The notes beneath the pieces are model-generated. The model made no database searches and was not told where the DNA came from. It saw only the letters and a program-made list of their open reading frames with translations. A program made the position numbers and the translations under genes. Positions 1 to 5,907 of a stretch of DNA of 7,101 nt are shown here, one piece after another (within the stretch, counting starts at the first letter, position 1; each line of letters starts with the position of its first letter). Source of the stretch: an uncultured Actinomycetes bacterium (GTDB taxonomy: Bacteria > Actinomycetota > Acidimicrobiia > Acidimicrobiales > Microtrichaceae); NCBI GenBank assembly GCA_903941145.1, contig CAJANQ010000594.1:1-7101 (forward strand), written 5' to 3'.

Positions 1-1227
1 CGGACGGTGCGGCATCCGGCTGCGTCGGTGCTCGAGGGCGCACCCAGCTTCGACCACCACTACGAGACGGCGGAGCGCATCGAGGACGTCTACTCGGCAG
101 TGGTCGAGGACCTGGTGGCGGCTGCGGCCGCCCACGGCGAGGTCCTCTACGCCGTGCCAGGGTCCCCGGTCGTGGCCGAGCACACCGTCGAGCTGCTGCT
201 CGCCGAGGACCGCGTCCGGACCGTCCTCCACGCAGCGCTCTCGTTCGCCGACCTGACCTGGGTGCGGCTGGGCGTCGACCCGGTGGCGCAGGGCGTCCGG
301 ATCGTCGACGCCCACCGGTTCGAGGTCGAGGCCGCCGGCGAGCGCGGGCCGCTCCTGGTGTGCCAGTGCGACAGCCAGTTCGTGCTGTCCGACGTGAAGC
401 TCGCCGTCGAGGACCCGCCGTCCGCGCCGGTGGTCGTGCTGCAACGGCTCGGACTGCCTGACGAGGCCGTGTTCCCCGTGGCCTGGGAGGACCTCGACCG
501 CCACGTCGTCGCCGACCACCTCACGTCGTTGTGGGTGCCGGAGCTGGGCGCCCCGGTGGCGGGGGAGGTCGCCCGCCTCGCCGCGCTGGTCCGTCGGCTG
601 CGCGTCGAGGACCCGTGGAAGGCCGAACAGACCCACCAGTCGCTGCAGCCCTACCTGGTCGAGGAGTCCTACGAGGTGCTCGAGGCGCTCGACCGCATGG
701 ACCCCGTCGACGGAGAGGGCGCCGACGAGCTGGCCGAGGAGCTGGGCGACCTGCTCTACCAGGTCGTGCTCCACGCCGTGCTGGGCGCCGAGGCCGGATG
801 GTTCGACCTGGCCGACGTGGCCACCGGGATCCACGACAAGCTCGTCTCCCGCCACCCGCACCTGTTCGACCCTGCGCAGGCCGACGCCCCGGCGCCGACG
901 GTCGACGAGCTCGTCGGCGGGTGGGAGGCGGCCAAGCAGGCCGAGAAGGGGCGGGGCTCCCGGTTCGACGGCATCCCCCCTGGCCTGCCCGCTCTCACGT
1001 ACGCCGCCAAGGTGGCCCGCAAGGTCGGCAGTGGCGGCATTGGCGGCGGGGCGGGCCCCGTGCACGAGGACGACCTGGCGGCGGCGCTCGAGGCGCTCGT
1101 GGACGCAGCAGTGGCCTCCGGGGTCGACCCTGAGGGGGCGTTGCGGCGGGCGACGGACCGACGGGTGGGCACGCTCCGGGCCGCCGAGCAGGACGACCGG
1201 GGCGAGACGGACGCCACACCCGCCTGA
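1..1227 (+). CDS. mazG: Nucleoside triphosphate pyrophosphohydrolase, YabN/MazG type (5' end outside window)
   Basis: The enzyme hydrolyses (d)NTPs to NMP and pyrophosphate in the cytosol and is thought to clear aberrant nucleotides. The frame is open from base 1. A GTG at 7 is the first possible start in view, but RTVRHPA at the edge matches the internal 'LRT..HP' segment of YabN proteins, so the real start lies upstream and a few tens of residues are missing. Numbering from that GTG, residues 1-180 form the tetrapyrrole-methylase-like domain (YAVPGSPVVAE at 48-58, DHLTSLWVP near its end). The MazG domain spans about 186-290, with DPWKAEQTHQSL, the metal-binding pairs E220xxE223 and E245xxD248, and KLVSRHPHLF. 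These acidic residues are all present. The C-terminal part (about 306-394) keeps the flanks of a second MazG domain (WEAAKQAEKGR, GIPPGLPAL, DPEGALRRAT), but a Gly-rich stretch (GSGGIGGGAG, 341-350) replaces its acidic core. The TGA stop is at 1225-1227. Methylase activity cannot be judged because the N-terminal SAM-binding part is not in view. Confidence 0.95.
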   Translation, partial: RTVRHPAASVLEGAPSFDHHYETAERIEDVYSAVVEDLVAAAAAHGEVLYAVPGSPVVAEHTVELLLAEDRVRTVLHAALSFADLTWVRLGVDPVAQGVRIVDAHRFEVEAAGERGPLLVCQCDSQFVLSDVKLAVEDPPSAPVVVLQRLGLPDEAVFPVAWEDLDRHVVADHLTSLWVPELGAPVAGEVARLAALVRRLRVEDPWKAEQTHQSLQPYLVEESYEVLEALDRMDPVDGEGADELAEELGDLLYQVVLHAVLGAEAGWFDLADVATGIHDKLVSRHPHLFDPAQADAPAPTVDELVGGWEAAKQAEKGRGSRFDGIPPGLPALTYAAKVARKVGSGGIGGGAGPVHEDDLAAALEALVDAAVASGVDPEGALRRATDRRVGTLRAAEQDDRGETDATPA

Positions 1228-1228
1228 G

Positions 1229-1243
1229 CCCGGCAATTCCGGG
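1229..1243 (+). terminator. Small hairpin just after mazG
   Basis: CCCGG (1229-1233) and CCGGG (1239-1243) form a 5-bp G/C stem around the loop CAATT, starting two bases after the mazG stop codon. No T-tract follows, so this is at best a weak intrinsic terminator or an mRNA 3'-end stabiliser. In GC-rich DNA a 5-bp stem can arise by chance. Confidence 0.3.
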
Positions 1244-1249
1244 ATGGGG

Positions 1250-1267
1250 CGGGGGAGCGCTCCCCCG
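1250..1267. promoter_or_regulatory. 18-bp perfect palindrome upstream of the inositol phosphate synthase gene
   Basis: CGGGGGAGCGCTCCCCCG is fully self-complementary with no central gap. It occupies the -35 and spacer zone relative to the -10-like TAATGT at 1273, so it could be the operator of a dimeric regulator. The alternative is the stem of a terminator for mazG, but it has no T-tract and no natural loop, which makes a DNA-binding site somewhat more attractive. No regulator gene lies in the window. Confidence 0.45.
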
Positions 1268-1272
1268 GCCCG

Positions 1273-1278
1273 TAATGT
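1273..1278 (+). promoter_or_regulatory. Candidate -10 box for a leaderless inositol phosphate synthase transcript
   Basis: TAATGT fits the actinobacterial TANNNT -10 consensus and ends 8 bases before the ATG at 1287. A transcript begun 6-8 bases downstream would start at or next to that ATG. No Shine-Dalgarno sequence is visible at a proper distance, which agrees with leaderless translation. No TTGACA-like -35 is present; that region is the palindrome at 1250-1267. Confidence 0.45.
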
Positions 1279-1286
1279 GTCCGTCC

Positions 1287-2591
1287 ATGCCCGAACCGCT
1301 GCAGATCGCACCCGCCACAGGACGCCTCGGCATCCTCACGCCCGGCATGGGGGCCGTCGCCTCCACCGCCTACGCCGGCGTCCTGGCCGCCCGTCAGGGA
1401 CTGGCCGAGCCCATCGGCTCGCTGTCCCAGATGGCGCACATGCGTCTCGGCCGTCGCGAGGAGGGCCGCAACCCGCTCATCCGTGACGCCGTCCCGCTGG
1501 CGTCGCTCGACGACATCGTCTTCGGCGGCTGGGACCCGATCTCGCCCAACGCCCTCGAGGCGGCCCGCACCTCGGGCGTGCTCGACGAGCGCGACCTGGG
1601 GCCCCTGTCCGGCGAGCTCGAGGGCATCGTCGCCATGCCGGCGGTGTTCGACCAGCGCTGGGTGTCCAAGCTCGACGGCGTCCGGGTGAAGACCGGCGAG
1701 ACCAAGTGGGACCTGGCCCAGCAGGTGCTGGCCGACATCGAGAACTTCCGCGTCGAGAACAACTGCGACCGGCTGGTCATGGTGTGGTGCGGCTCGACCG
1801 AGGCGTACCAGGAGCCCACCCCGGTCCACGACACCGTGGAGTCGTTCGAGGCCGGCCTGAAGGCCAACGACCCCAACATCTCGCCGAGCCAGATCTACGC
1901 CTACGCCTCGCTGGCCTCGGGCGTGCCCTACGCCAACGGCGCCCCCAACCTGAGCATCGACCTGCCCTGCATGGACGAGCTGGCGGCCCGCAACGGCGTG
2001 CCGGTCACCGGCAAGGACTTCAAGACGGGCCAGACCCTCATGAAGACGATCCTCGCCCCCGGCTTCAAGGCCCGCATGCTGGGCGTGCGCGGCTGGTACT
2101 CGACCAACATCCTGGGCAACCGCGACGGCGAGGTCCTCGACGACCCGGAGAACTTCAAGACCAAGGAGGTCTCGAAGCTCGGTGTGCTCGACACCATCTT
2201 CCAGCCCGAGGTCTACGGGGAGCTCTACGGGAACATCGACCACGTCGTGCGGATCAACTACTACCCGCCCCGCGGCGACAACAAAGAGGGCTGGGACAAC
2301 ATCGACATCTTCGGGTGGATGGGCTACCCGATGCAGATCAAGGTCAACTTCCTCTGCCGCGACTCGATCCTGGCGGCGCCGATCGTCCTCGACCTGGCGC
2401 TGTTCCTCGACCTGGCGTCGCGCGCCGGGCAGTCGGGCGTGCAGGAGTGGCTGAGCTTCTACTGGAAGTCGCCGCAGCCCGCCGGCGGCGTCCCGCCGGA
2501 GCACGACATCTTCATCCAGCAGACCAAGCTCAAGAACACCCTGCGGCAGTGGATCGGCGAGGAGCCGGTCACGCATGCCGAGGACGAGTAG
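1287..2591 (+). CDS. ino1: myo-Inositol-1-phosphate synthase (inositol-3-phosphate synthase, EC 5.5.1.4)
   Basis: This cytosolic NAD-dependent enzyme converts glucose 6-phosphate to 1D-myo-inositol 3-phosphate, the entry step to phosphatidylinositol, mycothiol and inositol-based solutes. At 434 residues it is longer than the roughly 360-residue mycobacterial type and aligns by eye with the eukaryote-like core. Visible segments are a Gly-rich Rossmann motif GILTPGMGAVAST (15-27), FGGWDPIS (79-86), NGAPNLSIDLP (about 217-227), GKDFKTGQT (242-250), NILGNRDG (274-281), and TKEVSK (292-297), whose lysines match the catalytic lysines of yeast Ino1 in SKEISK. GDNK (K333) lies near another catalytic lysine. 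IKVNFLCRDSILAAPIVLDL matches the conserved CEDSLLA.P segment, and the tail QQTKLKNTLRQWIG matches the family C-terminus. An in-frame ATG at 1275 sits inside the -10-like box, so the ATG at 1287 (MPEPLQIAP) is preferred. The P450 gene follows after 21 bases and is probably co-transcribed. Confidence 0.92.
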   Translation: MPEPLQIAPATGRLGILTPGMGAVASTAYAGVLAARQGLAEPIGSLSQMAHMRLGRREEGRNPLIRDAVPLASLDDIVFGGWDPISPNALEAARTSGVLDERDLGPLSGELEGIVAMPAVFDQRWVSKLDGVRVKTGETKWDLAQQVLADIENFRVENNCDRLVMVWCGSTEAYQEPTPVHDTVESFEAGLKANDPNISPSQIYAYASLASGVPYANGAPNLSIDLPCMDELAARNGVPVTGKDFKTGQTLMKTILAPGFKARMLGVRGWYSTNILGNRDGEVLDDPENFKTKEVSKLGVLDTIFQPEVYGELYGNIDHVVRINYYPPRGDNKEGWDNIDIFGWMGYPMQIKVNFLCRDSILAAPIVLDLALFLDLASRAGQSGVQEWLSFYWKSPQPAGGVPPEHDIFIQQTKLKNTLRQWIGEEPVTHAEDE

Positions 2592-2612
2592 CCGGACACC
2601 GGGGACGCTCCC

Positions 2613-3785
2613 ATGCCTGAGTTCGACCTGCTGGACCCGGAGTTCTACCGGGACGACCCGCACGCCGCCTTCACGTGGATGCGGGCCAACGAGCCCGTGT
2701 ACCGGGACGTGGCCAACGGGCTCTGGGCCGTGTCGCGCCACGCCGACCTGCTCGACGTCGAGCGCCGCAGCGGGGTGTTCGTCTCGGGCCAGGGCTACCG
2801 GTCGTGGTACGTCGAGGAGGAGAACTCCATCATCGCGATGGACGACCCTGAGCACCTCGCACAGCGGCGTCTGGTCTCCAACCGGTTCACGCCCAAGGCC
2901 GTGCGCCAGCACGAGCCGTTCTTCCGGGCCACGATCGACGAGCTCCTGACGACGGTCGCCGGGCAGGACACGACCGACGTCGTCGAGTACCTCGCCGCGC
3001 CGCTGCCCTGCCGTCTCACGGCCCGTCTGCTGGGGTTCCCCGAGGACCGCTGGCGCGACGTCAAGCGCTGGTCCGAGCGGCTCATGCGGATCGACATGGC
3101 CACCCGCGACCAGGTCACCTTCCTCGAGCTGTACGAGACCATCGGCGAGTTCGTGGCGCTGCTGGCCGAGGTGGCTCCGCAACGGGCCGTCGACCCGCTC
3201 GACGACCTGGTGTCGACGTGGGTGCACGCCCCGTGCGGCGACGGCGAGGGCTACTCCGAGCTGCGGCTCCTCTACGAGACCGGCCTGTTCATCGCCGGCG
3301 GGGCCGAGACGACCCGGACCACGATCGCCCACGGGATCCGGGCGTTCGCCGACCACCCGGACCAGTGGGACGCACTCGCCGCGGACCCGTCGCTGCTGCC
3401 GGGCGCGGTTGAGGAGCTCGTGAGGTGGGTCACCCCGCTCAACAACTTCTTCCGGACCGCGACCGAGGACACCACGATCGGCGAGCAGGCCGTGGCCGAC
3501 GGCGACAGGGTCATCCTCCTGTACCCCTCGGCCAACCGTGACGAGGCGGTGTTCACCGAACCGTTCCAGTTCGACGTGCGCCGCAGCCCCAACCCGCACG
3601 TGGCGTTCGGCCACGGGACCCACTTCTGCCTGGGCGCCAACCTGGCCCGGTACGAGCTGCAGCTGCTGTTCGGCGAGCTGACGTCGCGGTTCCGGCCGCC
3701 GGTCGTCGTGACGGAGCCTGACGTCGAGGCGAACGTCTTTGCCCGCGCCGTCCGCAGCTTCGACGTGCACCTCGAGCCGCGCTGA
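2613..3785 (+). CDS. Cytochrome P450, CYP142/CYP125-like
   Basis: A soluble bacterial P450 (390 residues, normal length) that would insert one oxygen atom into an organic substrate using electrons from a ferredoxin or other partner. All core motifs are present: the C-helix H81xxxR85 in DDPEHLAQRR, the I-helix AGGAETTR (228-235) with acid/alcohol pair E232-T233, the K-helix E268-L-V-R271, and the haem loop FGHGTHFCLG (332-341) with ligand C339. The N-terminal FYxxxxxAxxWMRANxPVxRD pattern and the DPSLLPGA.EE.(L/V)RW and NPxxHxAFGxGTHFCLG patterns resemble mycobacterial CYP142, a cholesterol/cholestenone side-chain (C26/27) oxidase. A sterol or lipid substrate is therefore plausible, but the assignment is from memory of one homologue and is not firm. 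No ferredoxin or reductase gene is nearby. The start is the ATG after a modest GGGGAC ribosome binding site at 2601-2606. The gene lies 21 bases after ino1, consistent with one operon. Confidence 0.96.
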   Translation: MPEFDLLDPEFYRDDPHAAFTWMRANEPVYRDVANGLWAVSRHADLLDVERRSGVFVSGQGYRSWYVEEENSIIAMDDPEHLAQRRLVSNRFTPKAVRQHEPFFRATIDELLTTVAGQDTTDVVEYLAAPLPCRLTARLLGFPEDRWRDVKRWSERLMRIDMATRDQVTFLELYETIGEFVALLAEVAPQRAVDPLDDLVSTWVHAPCGDGEGYSELRLLYETGLFIAGGAETTRTTIAHGIRAFADHPDQWDALAADPSLLPGAVEELVRWVTPLNNFFRTATEDTTIGEQAVADGDRVILLYPSANRDEAVFTEPFQFDVRRSPNPHVAFGHGTHFCLGANLARYELQLLFGELTSRFRPPVVVTEPDVEANVFARAVRSFDVHLEPR

Positions 3786-3794
3786 GCCGAACGA

Positions 3795-3835
3795 CGGTCG
3801 TCCCGGACGCAGTTCGAGGCCCGGCTGGACGACTG
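3795..3835 (+). terminator. Hairpin after the P450 gene, possible terminator
   Basis: GTCGTCC (3797-3803) is the exact reverse complement of GGACGAC (3827-3833). The stem extends outward by one G-U and one C-G pair, giving 9 bp (3795-3803 with 3827-3835) around a 23-base loop. It starts 9 bases after the P450 stop. There is no T-tract, which is usual for terminator-like elements in GC-rich actinobacteria. The rest of the 107-base gap (3786-3892) shows no recognisable promoter; it has no TA dinucleotide in its last 50 or so bases. Confidence 0.35.
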
Positions 3836-3892
3836 GTCAGAACGAGGTCGGGGTGCCACGAATTGGGCGCACTGCTGGGCGAGAATGGCGGC

Positions 3893-5794
3893 ATGACTGC
3901 CGTCGCGGCGCCTCCTGCCGCGCTCAAGAAGCTCGGGTACCGCCCGGCCCTCGACGGGCTGCGCGCGGTCTCCGTGATGGCGGTGATCTTCTACCACGCC
4001 GACTTCACGTGGCTCCCGGGAGGGTTCCTCGGGGTCGAGGTGTTCTTCGTGGTCTCGGGCTTCCTGATCACGTCGCTGATGGTCGAGGAGCGGCTGGGAA
4101 CCGGCACGGTGTCGCTGCGCCAGTTCTGGATCCGCCGGGCGAGGCGCCTGCTGCCGGCCGTGTACCTGCTGCTGGCGGTCGTGAGCGTGGCGGCGCTGCT
4201 GGTGTACCGCGATGCTGCGGGCCGGCTGGCCGGCGACGTCGTCGCTGCGCTGCTGTACGTCTCCAACTGGTGGCAGATCTTCTCGGAGACCTCGTACTTC
4301 GCCGCCGCGGGCCGTCCGCCGCTCCTGCAGCACCTGTGGTCGTTGGCCGTGGAGGAACAGTTCTACCTGTTGTTCCCGCCGCTGTTCGCCGCCGCGTGGG
4401 TACGGTTCGGCCGTCGCCGGACCCGGATCGGCATGATCGTGCTGGCGCTGGCATCCACCGTCGAGATGGCGCTCATCTACGGCTCCGGCACCGACCTCCA
4501 GGCCGTCAACCGGGCCTACATGGGCACCGACACGCGGGCGGCCGGCATGCTGCTCGGCGCGGTGCTCGCCGTGTCGTGGGCGCCGTGGCGGTCGAAGGAG
4601 AAGGCTGCCCCCTCGGCCGTGACGTCGATGGACGCCGCCGCAGTCGTCGGACTGGTGCTCATCCTGGTGTTCCTCACGCAGGTGGGCGAGCTCTCCCCGT
4701 TCATCTACCGGGGCGGATTCCTGCTCCTCGACCTGATCTGCGTGGTCGTCATCGCCGCGTTGGTGCACCCCGCGTCGCGGGTGGCGAAGTACATGGCGGT
4801 GGCGCCGCTGGTCTGGATCGGCAAGCGGTCCTACTCGCTGTACCTGTGGCACTGGCCCATCTTCGTCCTGACCCGACCCGGCACCTCCGACGTGCCGTCG
4901 TGGTTGGGAGGGATCCCGCTCCTGGTCCTGCGTCTGGGGCTCACGTTCGGTGCGGCCGAGCTCTCGTACCGCTACGTCGAGACCCCGCTGCGCAAGGGTG
5001 CGCTCGGTCAGTGGTGGAAGAACCTGCGCTCCGTCGACCAGCCCGTGCGGCAGGTCGCGACCCGTCGCGGCCTGGCGGTGGCCGGCACCGCGGCGCTCCT
5101 CGTCGTGTTCGTCGGCACCGGCCTGTCCGCCGCGGCGTCGAGCCCGGACCGCGCCAAGCTCGAGGCGTCCGACCTCGAGGGCAGCGGCCTGGACCTGACC
5201 GCGGCCGGCGACCCCGATGCGCCCGACGCCGAGGCCGCCAAGCCGGACCCGGCGGTGACCACCACCACGGACGCGCCGTCGGACTCGACGACGACCACGG
5301 CGCCCACCACCACGTTGCCGGCGGAGCCGGGCCAGACCGCCACCAACGCCGTCGCGGTCGGCGACTCGGTGATGCTCGGTGCCAAGGGCGCGGTGCTGAA
5401 CGCCATGCCGGGCATCCGGGTCGACGCCAAGGTCGCACGCCAGTTCTCGAGCGTCCTCTCCGTCGCCACCTGGTACGTCCAGCAGGGCTACGTCCAGGGG
5501 CCGCTCATCGTCCATGTCGGGACCAACGGGACGTTCACGGACGCCGACGTCGACAAGCTCGCGTCCCTGGCGGGCGACCGGAAGCTGATCCTGGTCAACG
5601 CCAGGGTCAACCGGTCGTGGGAGGAGCAGAACAACTCCCGGCTCGCTGCCGGGGCCGACCGCCACCCCAACATCACCCTCGTGGACTGGCACGCCACTGC
5701 GGCCGACCATCCCGAGTGGTTCGTGGGCGACGGCACGCACCTGAACCCGGAAGGGGCCAGGGCGTTCGCCGAGAGCATCCGTCAGGCGCTCTAG
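3893..5794 (+). CDS. Membrane O-acyltransferase with C-terminal SGNH domain (OafA/OatA/YrhL type)
   Basis: A 633-residue integral membrane protein predicted to move an acyl (usually acetyl) group across the membrane and onto an extracytoplasmic glycan or lipid. The N-terminal acyltransferase-3 domain (about 14-375) has RPALDGLRAVSV with the conserved His in FYHA (H35), GGFLGVEVFFVVSGFLIT, FWIRRARRLLP, HLWSLAVEEQFYLLFP (147-162), SYSLYLWHWPIF (313-324) and a closing YRYVETPLRKG. About ten hydrophobic segments are visible, then an extra one at 391-415 (LAVAGTAALLVVFVGTGL). A Thr/Pro/Asp-rich linker (about 420-485) leads to the SGNH hydrolase-like domain with GDSVM (S492), HVGTNG (N545) and DGTH (D613, H616), so Ser, Asp and His are all kept. 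The usual block II Gly appears as Ala (VDAKVARQF). An upstream in-frame TTG at 3863 would add 10 unconserved residues, so the ATG at 3893 is preferred. Its ribosome binding site is poor. The acceptor (peptidoglycan, polysaccharide or glycolipid) cannot be told from sequence. Confidence 0.94.
   Translation: MTAVAAPPAALKKLGYRPALDGLRAVSVMAVIFYHADFTWLPGGFLGVEVFFVVSGFLITSLMVEERLGTGTVSLRQFWIRRARRLLPAVYLLLAVVSVAALLVYRDAAGRLAGDVVAALLYVSNWWQIFSETSYFAAAGRPPLLQHLWSLAVEEQFYLLFPPLFAAAWVRFGRRRTRIGMIVLALASTVEMALIYGSGTDLQAVNRAYMGTDTRAAGMLLGAVLAVSWAPWRSKEKAAPSAVTSMDAAAVVGLVLILVFLTQVGELSPFIYRGGFLLLDLICVVVIAALVHPASRVAKYMAVAPLVWIGKRSYSLYLWHWPIFVLTRPGTSDVPSWLGGIPLLVLRLGLTFGAAELSYRYVETPLRKGALGQWWKNLRSVDQPVRQVATRRGLAVAGTAALLVVFVGTGLSAAASSPDRAKLEASDLEGSGLDLTAAGDPDAPDAEAAKPDPAVTTTTDAPSDSTTTTAPTTTLPAEPGQTATNAVAVGDSVMLGAKGAVLNAMPGIRVDAKVARQFSSVLSVATWYVQQGYVQGPLIVHVGTNGTFTDADVDKLASLAGDRKLILVNARVNRSWEEQNNSRLAAGADRHPNITLVDWHATAADHPEWFVGDGTHLNPEGARAFAESIRQAL
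5258..5314 (+). repeat. Low-complexity ACC/ACG codon tract encoding the Thr-rich linker
   Basis: Two threonine-rich blocks (TTTTDAPSDS, then TTTTAPTTTL) are encoded mostly by ACC and ACG codons. The tract is an extracytoplasmic spacer between the last membrane segment and the SGNH domain, and such linkers are often glycosylated or span the wall. It may vary in length between strains through replication slippage. Confidence 0.7.
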
Positions 5795-5805
5795 GTGCCG
5801 ACCTC

Positions 5806-5841
5806 CCGGGGTTCTGGCGCCTGAACTGGTCCCGACCCCGG
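5806..5841 (+). terminator. Overlapping inverted repeats between the acyltransferase and enolase genes
   Basis: CCGGGGT (5806-5812) is the exact reverse complement of ACCCCGG (5835-5841). Nested in it, GTTCTGGCGCCTGAAC (5811-5826) is palindromic at 14 of 16 positions. An alternative pairing joins GGTGCC (5794-5799, beginning in the stop codon) with GGCGCC (5816-5821), with one G-U pair. These are mutually exclusive folds that could serve as a terminator for the acyltransferase transcript. The right arm overlaps the candidate -35 region of eno, so a regulatory role is also possible. No T-tract is present. Confidence 0.4.
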
Positions 5842-5861
5842 CAAACTGCGGGCACTACCGT
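5832..5861 (+). promoter_or_regulatory. Candidate enolase promoter
   Basis: TACCGT at 5856-5861 fits TANNNT as a -10 box, and CCGACC at 5832-5837 resembles a TTGACC-type -35 with an 18-base spacer. A transcript would begin around 5868 and carry a leader of about 40 bases before the GTG start, enough for the visible ribosome binding site. A separate promoter for enolase is expected given the repeats just upstream. Confidence 0.45.
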
Positions 5862-5895
5862 GGACACACTTTCGTGACGACAGTCGCAGTCTGAG

Positions 5896-5902
5896 AGAAG
5901 GA
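5896..5902 (+). promoter_or_regulatory. Ribosome binding site of enolase
   Basis: AGAAGGA lies five bases before the GTG at 5908. It is the best Shine-Dalgarno match in the window and fixes that GTG as the start of enolase. Confidence 0.75.
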
Positions 5903-5907
5903 CGTAC

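Noticed and set aside
7..9. GTG as the true start of the MazG protein
   Set aside because: Residues encoded before it (R-T) continue the YabN family pattern, and the N-terminal part of the methylase-like domain would be missing, so the gene extends beyond the left edge.
1275..1277. Upstream in-frame ATG as the start of inositol phosphate synthase
   Set aside because: It lies inside the -10-like TAATGT, adds only MCPS and has no ribosome binding site.
756..3770. A 1004-codon open frame on the minus strand opposite mazG, ino1 and the P450
   Set aside because: It spans three well-supported genes and two gaps, has low-complexity composition (H, R, V, G, D, E) and no recognisable domain. Such stop-free antisense frames are expected opposite GC-rich genes.
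3863..3865. TTG as start of the acyltransferase
   Set aside because: It adds 10 residues without family similarity, and the ATG at 3893 gives a typical short cytosolic N-terminus before RPALDGLRA.
3881..3886. GAGAAT as a -10 box giving a leaderless acyltransferase transcript
   Set aside because: The spacing to the ATG is suitable, but the first base departs from TANNNT and no -35 is visible; too weak to annotate.
3272..5740. An 822-codon open frame on the minus strand opposite the P450 and acyltransferase
   Set aside because: Same reason: compositional shadow of two real genes, no domain and no plausible start context.
3739..5877. A 712-codon + strand frame overlapping nearly the whole acyltransferase gene
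   Set aside because: Arg/Gly/Pro-rich translation with no family motifs, whereas the overlapping frame carries every acyltransferase-3 and SGNH motif.
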